Origin: Paenibacillus allorhizosphaerae
Lineage (GTDB): Bacteria > Bacillota > Bacilli > Paenibacillales > NBRC-103111
Reading direction: 5' to 3'
Assembly: GCF_910594985.1 (NCBI RefSeq)
Contig: NZ_CAJVCE010000022.1
Location: 57,514-121,513, forward strand
DNA length: 64,000 bases
Shown here: positions 8,730 to 15,315 of the stretch, one piece after another
Layout: every line of letters begins with the position of its first letter
How positions within the stretch are numbered: the stretch's first letter is position 1
Program-made: the position numbers and the translations under genes
The notes under the pieces: generated by a model
What the model was told of the DNA's origin: nothing
Seen by the model: the letters and a program-made list of their open reading frames with translations, nothing else
Databases searched by the model: none

Positions 8730-9632
8730 TTGGGAAGAGGAGCAGCCGAAACCGAAGCGGAACTCATCATTGACGCCAAAGCTTCATTGGGCGAAGGCCC
8801 ATGCTGGGATGCGGAAAACGGCCTGTTGTACTGGGTCGATATCCTGGGACATCGCGTGCACATATACGATCCGGCGACAAATCGCGACCGCAGCATTGAT
8901 GTCGGACAAATGGTGAGCGCCGTCGTAAAACGCGCTTCCGGCGGTTTTGTCATAGCGGCGAAGAACGGCCTGTACTTTCTTGATCCGCAAACGGAAGAGC
9001 TGATTTTAATCACTGACCCGGAGAGCGGTATTCCGGGCAACCGGTTTAACGACGGCAAATGCGACCCGGCCGGAAGGTTCTGGGCCGGCACGATGAGTAT
9101 GTCCGGCGGCAAGCCGGCCGGATCCTTGTACCGGTTGGATTCGGATGGGACACTGATCAAAATGATGGAAGGCGTTGCCTGCTCTAATGGTCTCGCATGG
9201 AGCCCGGGCCGGGGAACGATGTATTATATCGATTCCCCGACGAGGCAAGTAACGGCCATGGATTACGACGTATCGACAGGCCGGATCGGCAACCGCCGAG
9301 CCGTTATAACGCTTCCACCCGGAGAAGGCGTTCCCGACGGGATGACGACCGACAGCGAGGGGATGCTGTGGGTCGCCCAATGGGGCGGATGGAAGGTGTC
9401 GCGATGGAATCCATACACCGGGGAGCGTCTTGAGACGGTTTCCGTACCTGCGGCGCAAGTAACCTCATGCGCTTTTGGCGGGCCTGAGCTGAATGAGCTT
9501 TACATTACTTCCGCCCGTACCGGGTTGAGCGAATCGGATTTGGCGCAGCAGCCTTCGGCCGGAGGCGTGTTCCGCTGGAAGTCGAAGGTGAAAGGCATGC
9601 CGGCTTTTGCTTACGGCGGACAGACGGTGTAA
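8730..9632 (+). CDS. SMP-30/gluconolactonase/LRE family lactonase
   Basis: A 300-residue six-bladed beta-propeller of the SMP-30 family, which hydrolyses sugar lactones with a divalent metal. The metal ligands can be placed: the glutamate in LGEGPCWD, the asparagine in NRFNDGKCDPAGRFW, and the aspartate in PDGMTTDSEG, with SNGLAWSP between. The start is TTG at 8730, with GGGAGG 7 bases upstream; no ATG lies near a ribosome site. It follows the dehydratase and transporter in the same direction and would convert the lactone made by a sugar dehydrogenase into the aldonate used by the dehydratase. Specific sugar unknown. Confidence 0.88.
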   Translation: MGRGAAETEAELIIDAKASLGEGPCWDAENGLLYWVDILGHRVHIYDPATNRDRSIDVGQMVSAVVKRASGGFVIAAKNGLYFLDPQTEELILITDPESGIPGNRFNDGKCDPAGRFWAGTMSMSGGKPAGSLYRLDSDGTLIKMMEGVACSNGLAWSPGRGTMYYIDSPTRQVTAMDYDVSTGRIGNRRAVITLPPGEGVPDGMTTDSEGMLWVAQWGGWKVSRWNPYTGERLETVSVPAAQVTSCAFGGPELNELYITSARTGLSESDLAQQPSAGGVFRWKSKVKGMPAFAYGGQTV

Positions 9633-9656
9633 ACATTTTGTATCGGGAGCGTGTTG

Positions 9657-11702
9657 ATGGTTATGAACAAGTTGAAAGCGACGGGATTGTTTATGATCGG
9701 TTTGCTGCTCGTATCCTCTACTGCAAAAAATGTAAAGGCCGTTGTACTTGACGATGCGCAGCAGGCCGGAAGCAAGAAGACAAGCATCGAATCGTCGCAT
9801 AAAGGCACGGAGCTCATGATCCCGTCCTTATGGTGGAGACAGCTTTCCGTTACGGAAGGCGGCCAGCTGGCTTACTGGGATACGGAGAAGCTCAAAGAGC
9901 TGGGGGCGAACTGGGTATCCGCCTCCTACCGCCCCCTAGACGAAAATAACAAATTCGTAGGCACCAGCTGGGTCATTCCTCCCGGGATGATCGAGAGAGT
10001 GATGGAACTGGCCAAACCCGGACTGGAAAGCGCCCATAATGCCGGCATAAAAGTAGTGGGAACCTCCGACTCCATGCAGTTCAGGCCCGAAGTCATGGTT
10101 AGCGTGGGGATTAATCCGGAGCTGCTGTACGGCCGCGATTTGGCCGGAAATCCAATCAAGATCGACGCCTACCAGAAGGGCAACTATATGTCATGTCTGC
10201 TCAATCCGTATTGGCAGGATATCGAAACAAAAATCGGAAAAGCGCATGCGGAAGCCGGATTCGACGGTCTTTTTCTTGATTTGTTTCCCTATACGTCCGG
10301 AGAAGGCGTTCTTTGCGGCTGCGAATATTGCAAAAAGGCATGGGAAGCGTATTCGCAGAAAGTTTTCGGCATGGCGCAGCCGTTTCCGAGCGCCGTTCTC
10401 GATTTGAACCGGTCCGTCGACCGGACTTTTCTCACCTTTCGAATCGAGGCCATTTACAACTTTATGCAACACGTTGAGCAAGCCGGGAAAAAATATAATC
10501 CCGATTTTAAGGTGATGCTCAATTGTAATGCGGACAACCCGACGATGGCGTATTTGCTCCGGCTGGGGATGCCGCAGCCGATTTCCGAGCTCGGCCAGCT
10601 GAATGCCGGGGAGGAGTCGTCGCTTTATCTTTATAGGATGATCGAATCCGCGACGGACGACCCTTTATTCGCCCAATTTAATGGTCCGAACCAATATATG
10701 CCGGATTACAAATACAAGACAGAGCTCGCAGAGGCTTTTGCCGGCGGGGGAGGGCTCATGCTTGCCGCCAAAAACGATGATCTGGATGCCGTTAACAAGA
10801 ACTTCACCGACTTTTTGAATAAAAACAAGCCGACGTATGAAGGTGCCGTTTCGGAAGCGCGGGTCGGAATTCTTTATTCGTGGAGAGATCATACGTTCCT
10901 GCAAAGCAGCGCAATGAAGCGGACCGATCGCATGCTTTGGGCCAAAAACAGCGCCAGAAGAACGGCGGCCATCCTGGCTTCGAAAGGCATTCCCTACGAT
11001 TATATTTTCGTGGAAAACGGGTTGAGAAAGAAAGAGCTCTCCGACTATGACGTACTCATTGCTCCGGATTTGAAGCTGCTCGACGACAAGGACGCCGAGG
11101 ATATCAGGAAATATGTGGAGAAGGGCGGGCGGTTGCTGACGCTCGGCACATTCGGAAGCTTGAAGTCCGCAGGAACGGATTACCTCACACGAGATTCCAG
11201 TCTTCTAAAGTCATGGACGGGAAAAGAGATGGAGAACGGATATTTCGAAGCGACGCTGGGCAAAGGAAAGATCGGCGGATCAGCGACCTATGCTATAGGG
11301 AATTCGGAATCGGCAATGATCATATCCGACAGCTTTAACAAAGCGGCCGGCTACGTAGAACTGGATTCGCAGTTAAAAGTGAACCATAACGGTAACGGCC
11401 GCGTCGAATCCGCCATTCGCAAAAACGGCAGCGCCAGGTATATTCATTTGATCCGTTATAACAACAGGGGAGACATCGGTCAGAAGAAAGCCTCGGTCAT
11501 TTACAAAGTTCCCGAACAGTACAAAGTAAAAGAGGTAACCGGCGATTCGCCCTATAGCGGCGACATGGGCATTCAGTGGAAGGAAGAGGGCGGTTCCCTT
11601 ACGGTGAATATTGAAAACCTTGACCTGTACGGGGTTCTTAAGGTTGAACTGGAGCCGTCCGCTGGGTTAAATCGAATATTCAACACAAGAAGGGTTCGAT
11701 AG
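9657..11702 (+). CDS. Secreted glycoside hydrolase-like protein, family uncertain
   Basis: About 681 residues with a signal peptide (basic start, hydrophobic core GLFMIGLLLVSS, likely cut near VKA). The first part looks like a TIM barrel: WWRQLSVTEGG, LKELGANWVSASY, AGFDGLFLDLFPY and a CGCEYCKKAWEAY stretch reminiscent of the small cysteine motif in GH42-type enzymes. Around residues 450-500 YDVLIAPDLKLLDD and VEKGGRLLTLGTFG resemble the glutamine-amidotransferase-like middle domain of beta-galactosidases; a beta-rich tail follows. ATG at 9657 is chosen from GTG 9651, ATG 9657 and ATG 9663 because GGGAG lies 7 bases before it. It may release the sugar fed into the cassette. I cannot name a CAZy family with confidence. 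Confidence 0.65.
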   Translation: MVMNKLKATGLFMIGLLLVSSTAKNVKAVVLDDAQQAGSKKTSIESSHKGTELMIPSLWWRQLSVTEGGQLAYWDTEKLKELGANWVSASYRPLDENNKFVGTSWVIPPGMIERVMELAKPGLESAHNAGIKVVGTSDSMQFRPEVMVSVGINPELLYGRDLAGNPIKIDAYQKGNYMSCLLNPYWQDIETKIGKAHAEAGFDGLFLDLFPYTSGEGVLCGCEYCKKAWEAYSQKVFGMAQPFPSAVLDLNRSVDRTFLTFRIEAIYNFMQHVEQAGKKYNPDFKVMLNCNADNPTMAYLLRLGMPQPISELGQLNAGEESSLYLYRMIESATDDPLFAQFNGPNQYMPDYKYKTELAEAFAGGGGLMLAAKNDDLDAVNKNFTDFLNKNKPTYEGAVSEARVGILYSWRDHTFLQSSAMKRTDRMLWAKNSARRTAAILASKGIPYDYIFVENGLRKKELSDYDVLIAPDLKLLDDKDAEDIRKYVEKGGRLLTLGTFGSLKSAGTDYLTRDSSLLKSWTGKEMENGYFEATLGKGKIGGSATYAIGNSESAMIISDSFNKAAGYVELDSQLKVNHNGNGRVESAIRKNGSARYIHLIRYNNRGDIGQKKASVIYKVPEQYKVKEVTGDSPYSGDMGIQWKEEGGSLTVNIENLDLYGVLKVELEPSAGLNRIFNTRRVR

Positions 11703-11974
11703 TTCTAAGAAAATAAGAAATTTAATAAGTTTACATATTAATTGATATGTTATCTTATGAAGTAATAACGTATATTTTTTCCCAAAAGCAAAAAAAGGAA
11801 AATAATTAACAATCAAAACGAGTAAGGCAAGAATTGCGAAGTATGAATTCGTTCACGCCACTAAGTGTATCTATGAGGAATTTCGAAAAGCCTCAAACAG
11901 AACAACAAATATCTTTACGAAGTTATGTCGATCAATACGTATCCAGGATCACAATTTAAGAAGTAAAATGCATT
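11703..11974. other. AT-rich spacer after the cassette, no supported gene
   Basis: About 270 bases, clearly more AT-rich than the flanking genes, with poly-A and poly-T runs. A 28-codon reading frame at 11872-11958 exists, but it has no ribosome site and I recognise nothing in it. It looks like decayed sequence. Confidence 0.5.
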
Positions 11975-12003
11975 GAAACCCATCGCAACTAGCGATGGGT
12001 TTC
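11975..12003 (+). terminator. Hairpin, probable terminator of the cassette
   Basis: A perfect 12-bp stem (GAAACCCATCGC paired with GCGATGGGTTTC) closes a 5-base loop. It lies about 270 bases downstream of the last cassette gene. The trailing T-tract is poor (GTCTGTC), so it may be a weak terminator or another stem-loop. Confidence 0.5.
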
Positions 12004-12014
12004 GTCTGTCGGGA

Positions 12015-12058
12015 ATGGGATAAGGTTCTTGTCATTTATGGGATAATGTTCTTGTCAT
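12015..12058. repeat. Two tandem 21-nt direct repeats
   Basis: The unit ATGGGATAANGTTCTTGTCAT occurs at 12015-12035 and 12038-12058, identical at 20 of 21 positions, with a 23-bp spacing (about two helix turns). Such paired sites are typical of transposase or regulator binding sites near a mobile-element end, but no intact gene that would use them is present. Function inferred only. Confidence 0.6.
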
Positions 12059-12196
12059 CCGACAATTATTAATTTAACATCAGGGGGTTTCATCGTTTCA
12101 TAGACATATGTATAAAATACGGGTTTTGTGAATATGTGTCGGCACGGCATCAAAACAAAACACATCTTATACGATCTGGTAAGTAACTCTGTAATT

Positions 12197-12349
12197 TTAT
12201 CTACCCTCCGTATCTTTCGCGGTCAGCATGATAATTGGATAGGTGTGCTTGTCCCGTATCTTTTGGCAGATCGTGAGGCCGCTCGAACCGGGAAGCATTA
12301 TATCCAGTATGGCAAGGTCAAGCTTGGTCTTGTCGATACATTCCAACAC
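12197..12349 (-). pseudogene. Response regulator receiver-domain fragment (VanR/OmpR-like)
   Basis: A 50-codon minus-strand frame, too short to be a gene, reads VLECIDKTKLDLAILDIMLP and goes on SSGLTICQKIRDKH, then PIIMLTAKDTEGR and stop. It contains the phospho-acceptor aspartate (AILDIMLP), the conserved threonine and lysine (MLTAK) and normal receiver spacing. A stop follows where receiver proteins continue toward the GADDY region, and no DNA-binding domain follows. Upstream, another frame around 12395-12420 keeps an AYDGIK stretch typical of the preceding helix, so the reading frame is broken there as well. An OmpR-type regulator, closest in flavour to VanR, decayed next to the insertion sequence. 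No partner kinase is visible. Confidence 0.72.
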
Positions 12350-12505
12350 TCATAGTTATCAACCCTCCTCTTTTAACAAATTCTTTAATACCATCATACG
12401 CTTTCAGCCTCATGACGATTTCTCACCACCTACATGGCCATGATCGCCTACTACAATGACTTAAACAAAAAAAGCGTCAAGAAGACGCTCAGATTGTTGA
12501 CAAAG

Positions 12506-12533
12506 CCCCGAATTTTTTCGGGGTTTTGTTTTT
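12506..12533 (+). terminator. Rho-independent terminator inside the left IS end
   Basis: Stem CCCCGAA/TTCGGGG around a TTTT loop, followed by TTTTGTTTTT on the plus strand. Its direction would stop outside transcription from entering the element antisense to the transposase, a common arrangement at IS ends. Confidence 0.7.
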
Positions 12534-12592
12534 AAGGGTACATTTCAATGAATTTTAGCTGATGTGGATTGCAAAATAAGAAAGATCGCCTG

Positions 12593-13366
12593 CTATCCGG
12601 CCCTCTTGCCTAGGATATTGGCGATCTTTTTCACATTCTGACATATGGCGGTCATCAACGCTTGCTGCTGTACCTTTTTCTTGCCGCGAAACCGGCAGTA
12701 GCGAAGCCCGTGGAGCTCTTTGGCATCCGCGAAGCTTCGCTCTATGGTTTGGTACCGCAACCTGTACAGATATTTGCCGGATGAACTTCTGCCGTTTTGC
12801 TTAATCCAATCCTTGCTTTCTTGCCACACATGCCTTGTGATCACTTTTTGTTTATTTCTTGATCGGGTACATTCCTTAAGTACCGGGCAGTTGGAACAGT
12901 GGCTTGGATCGGACTTGTATTGCCTATATCCTTCTCGGTCGGTCGTGCTGTATTTTAGTTCGTGTTTTTGGGGACATACGTACACGTTTTTCTCCGCATT
13001 GTATTTGAAGCGCCATTTGGCGATTAATCCTTTTACGGGTGTAAAAGCTCTGCCCCCGATGACCGCATAAATCTTCTTGTCTCGCAGCTTCTTGCAAATG
13101 TAAGAGGTGAAGTATCCCGCATCCAAAGCAACGGCTTCTAAGGTGTTCTCAAATCCGAATTTCTTCATGATATATTCCAGACGATCCATATAAGGCACCG
13201 AGTCATGAACATTGCCGGGGGTAATGTGCACGTCGGTAATGATGTTGTATTTGTGATCGACTGTCCGGTGATCGAGATAGAAGAAACCTTCGGGTTTGCC
13301 ATCCCGCACCATATAGCCGCTTTCCGGATCGGTCGTGCTGATCTTTGTTTCCTTCGATTCTTCCAC
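12593..13366 (-). CDS. IS1182 transposase, C-terminal part (second frame)
   Basis: This frame encodes the catalytic DDE half of an IS1182-type transposase: TTDPESGYMVRDGKPEGF, an ITDVHITPGNVHDSVPY stretch, an ALDAGY motif carrying the second catalytic aspartate, HCSNCPVLKECTRS with a cysteine cluster, and YRLRYQTIERSFADAKELHG with the catalytic glutamate. It has no credible start of its own: the first GTG lies within a GGAGGTGG sequence. It is in the -1 frame relative to the upstream half, and the two halves join without gap at a slippery heptamer, so it is probably translated as a fusion. The boundary given is the first possible start codon. Confidence 0.8.
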   Translation of the reverse strand: MEESKETKISTTDPESGYMVRDGKPEGFFYLDHRTVDHKYNIITDVHITPGNVHDSVPYMDRLEYIMKKFGFENTLEAVALDAGYFTSYICKKLRDKKIYAVIGGRAFTPVKGLIAKWRFKYNAEKNVYVCPQKHELKYSTTDREGYRQYKSDPSHCSNCPVLKECTRSRNKQKVITRHVWQESKDWIKQNGRSSSGKYLYRLRYQTIERSFADAKELHGLRYCRFRGKKKVQQQALMTAICQNVKKIANILGKRAG

Positions 13367-13380
13367 CTCCTTTCGAGGTT

Positions 13381-13950
13381 TTAAGGCTTTTTTCCGTTAG
13401 CTTCACGATCCTGACGAACGGCTTCGTCCAATTCATCCAGGTAAGACTTCGTGCTCTTGGTCACTTCCTGTTTGATGAATTTTTGCTTGTTCGCATTGGC
13501 TTTTAAATGGGTCGAATCTGTGATCAGTACGCGGCCAGCAACCAGGCGGTGTTTTATAGCAAGCAAGACAACCTCATCGAATATGTTCTGAAACACATCT
13601 CCGTCTTTCAGACGTTCGCGAAAGTAACTAAGCGTGCTGTGGTCCGGCACCCGGTCTTTCAATCCAAGCCCTAAAAACCAACGATAAGCGTTATTGGAGA
13701 AGACCTCCTGTTCCAGTTGACGTTCAGAGCGTATGCCATAGAGGTAACCGATAAACAGCATTTTGAAAAGCATGACGGGATCTGCAGAGGGACGTCCATT
13801 ATCTTCACAGTAGTAAGGACGTACTAGGTCAAGAATAAAGGAAAAGTCGATATGTTTTTGGATTTTGCGCAATGGATGATTGGGAAGAACGAGGTCTTCA
13901 ATACAGACAAATTCAAATTGATTTTGAACATTCGGGTTGGAACGAAGCAT
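13381..13950 (-). CDS. IS1182 transposase, N-terminal part (zero frame)
   Basis: A 189-residue frame with the DUF772-type N-terminal domain of IS1182 transposases: LRKIQKHIDFSFI, RPYYCEDNGRPSADPVML, a GYLYGIRSERQLEQEV helix and VPDHSTLSYFRERL, ending with the first catalytic aspartate in ITDSTHLKANANK. It stops at TAA (13383-13381), 3 bases after an AAAAAAG heptamer. Members of this family usually continue directly into the TTDPESGYMV region, which here is in the -1 frame. Alone, it would make a DNA-binding fragment that could act as an inhibitor, as in IS1 and IS3 elements. Confidence 0.82.
   Translation of the reverse strand: MLRSNPNVQNQFEFVCIEDLVLPNHPLRKIQKHIDFSFILDLVRPYYCEDNGRPSADPVMLFKMLFIGYLYGIRSERQLEQEVFSNNAYRWFLGLGLKDRVPDHSTLSYFRERLKDGDVFQNIFDEVVLLAIKHRLVAGRVLITDSTHLKANANKQKFIKQEVTKSTKSYLDELDEAVRQDREANGKKP
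13387..13393 (-). other. A AAA AAG slippery heptamer, candidate -1 frameshift site
   Basis: On the minus strand the transposase reads GGA AAA AAG CCT TAA in frame zero. A one-base backward slip on A-AAA-AAG continues GCC TTA AAA CCT CGA AAG into the downstream frame without loss. This is the classic X XXY YYZ arrangement used by many insertion sequences. It could also be a plain indel in a homopolymer. Confidence 0.6.
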
Positions 13951-14055
13951 AAGACCACCGCCTTTACAGTATAGTTATATTATATCATATTAACGCGGTA
14001 ATTTGATAAAGATATTAAAGATAAAAGTAGCCTGTTGAAGTTTTTCAACAGGCTG

Positions 14056-14076
14056 AAGCAGCCAATACGGCTGCTT
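14056..14076. terminator. Stem-loop at the right IS end
   Basis: AAGCAGCC (14056-14063) pairs with GGCTGCTT (14069-14076) around AATAC and is followed by TT. It overlaps the inverted repeat and may reduce read-through. Whether it belongs to the element or to the target is unclear. Confidence 0.45.
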
Positions 14077-14176
14077 TTGATCGTTTAGTATCATATGTCT
14101 TACATGTGTTTCTCCGGAAACTCACGATTGTGTACCTGGGGCGCCCCTGGACATGGTTTGCCTATATGAAATGAAA

Positions 14177-14950
14177 CTATTGCGGCTTCCTTGCCCGCAG
14201 CATCATGTACTTGCCTTGAAAACGGACGAGCTTCCCGTCCTCGGTTTGCACTCCAAGAGCCCGACGCACATCCGATGGCTGCCCCAGCATCAAGCTTTCC
14301 AACGCTTCTTTCGGCTCCCCGGCGAATTTCATTCTTTGGCACCAGGATTCAAACTGAAATGTTTTCTGAAATTGAAGCAACTGCTCTGTCTCCAGTCCTG
14401 CCGTCTCTACCTTTCGAATCCACTCCGATTTTTTCCATGCTCGGGCATGGCTCGGATCGCGCCTTTTCTCGATATCGTTATAAAGCTCATCGAGCGCAGC
14501 TGCTTCGGGAGCGACATTATCGAGCAGCAGCAAGCAGCCGCCGGGTTTGATCACCCGTAACGCTTCATTCAGAAAAGCATCGACGTCCGGGAAATGATGC
14601 GCAGCGATGCGGCACATGGCAAGCTCGAAAGTTTCGGAAGCAAACGGCAGCGATTCCGCATCCCCCAGTACGAACGAAACGTTGGAATGTCCTTTTCCGG
14701 CGATATACGTCTCCGCCGCCTTCAATATTTCGGGCGTCAAGTCAAGCGCCGTCATTTGCCCCACCCACGGAGCTGCCGTGTTCGCCGCATGTCCTCCGCC
14801 GGTAGCAATATCGAGCGCAGCTGCGGGCTTCTCCGCCTTCACCCAGGCTTCCAGAATCTCCAGATCGTCACGCGAAGAATGAATCGGACTCTCCACATAT
14901 TCCTGTGCGTTTTTACCGAATTGCTCAAGAACTTTGTTCTTGATATCCAT
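14177..14950 (-). CDS. Class I SAM-dependent methyltransferase (UbiE/COQ5-like)
   Basis: A 257-residue protein with a Rossmann methyltransferase core: motif I LDIATGGGHAANTAA, the acidic ribose-binding position in ALDLTPEIL, motif II LGDAESLPF, then MCRIAAHHFPD and EALRVIKPGGCLLLLD. It most resembles UbiE-type or YcgJ-type small-molecule methyltransferases. ATG at 14950 has AAGGCGG 8 bases upstream; the GTG 9 bases further out lies inside that site. It stands alone between the insertion sequence and the pdh operon with no hint of substrate. Not linked to menaquinone genes here. Confidence 0.87.
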   Translation of the reverse strand: MDIKNKVLEQFGKNAQEYVESPIHSSRDDLEILEAWVKAEKPAAALDIATGGGHAANTAAPWVGQMTALDLTPEILKAAETYIAGKGHSNVSFVLGDAESLPFASETFELAMCRIAAHHFPDVDAFLNEALRVIKPGGCLLLLDNVAPEAAALDELYNDIEKRRDPSHARAWKKSEWIRKVETAGLETEQLLQFQKTFQFESWCQRMKFAGEPKEALESLMLGQPSDVRRALGVQTEDGKLVRFQGKYMMLRARKPQ

Positions 14951-15239
14951 GCTCAGCACCGCCTTAGTTTCATATAATGAAACATAATTTTATCTAACGA
15001 TACAATTATCTTATGCCAAACTCATTACTTTGTAAAGCCGATCCGCCTGCCCACCCCTACTCGGCGAAACCTCTATTCAGATGTCGTGCCCTATTTGCGT
15101 TTCGATTTCCCCGGCATAACCTGAAACATGCCATCTAGCATACATACTAGTCGCTTGGTTGCAAAAAAATATGGATACGACTGTTTGTAGACGGTGTGGA
15201 AGCAGTGGCTGCTTCCGCATCGAGCCCGGTAGTAAAAAA
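14951..15239. other. Intergenic region with a small hairpin
   Basis: No gene is supported. The only structure is a perfect 8-bp stem-loop GGAAGCAG-TGG-CTGCTTCC at 15198-15216, of unknown role, just outside the pdh terminator. Confidence 0.5.
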
Positions 15240-15300
15240 AGCCTGCGGGCGCTGGAAAACTTCATGTTTCTTGAAGGTTTCCACGCTCCGCAGGCTCTTT
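15240..15300 (-). terminator. Bidirectional terminator of the pdh operon
   Basis: A long interrupted stem pairs AGCCTGCGG (15240 on) with CCGCAGGCT (ending 15296), extended inside by GCG/CGC and TGGAAA/TTTCCA. It is flanked by seven T on the minus strand and by CTTTTTT on the plus strand. It lies just after the lpdA stop codon. Confidence 0.85.
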
Positions 15301-15315
15301 TTTATAGCACTTTTT

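Larger units (their letters stand above)
12487..14059 (-). mobile_element. IS1182-family insertion sequence
   Basis: About 1.57 kb carrying an IS1182-type transposase in two frames on the minus strand. Imperfect terminal inverted repeats are visible: GCTCAGATTGTTGACAAA at 12487-12504 and, reading inward from the other end, GCTTCAGCCTGTTGAAAAA at 14059-14041 (15 of 19 aligned columns agree). Short hairpins straddle both ends (12473-12489 and 14056-14076), pairing terminal element bases with flanking sequence. Exact ends and target duplication could not be fixed by eye. The element lies beside a decayed response regulator and the 21-nt repeats, so this is a small mobile-DNA hot spot. Confidence 0.75.

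Noticed and set aside
12128..12443. Two short plus-strand frames after the cassette
   Set aside because: They run opposite the receiver-domain relic, whose minus-strand translation is clearly the meaningful one.
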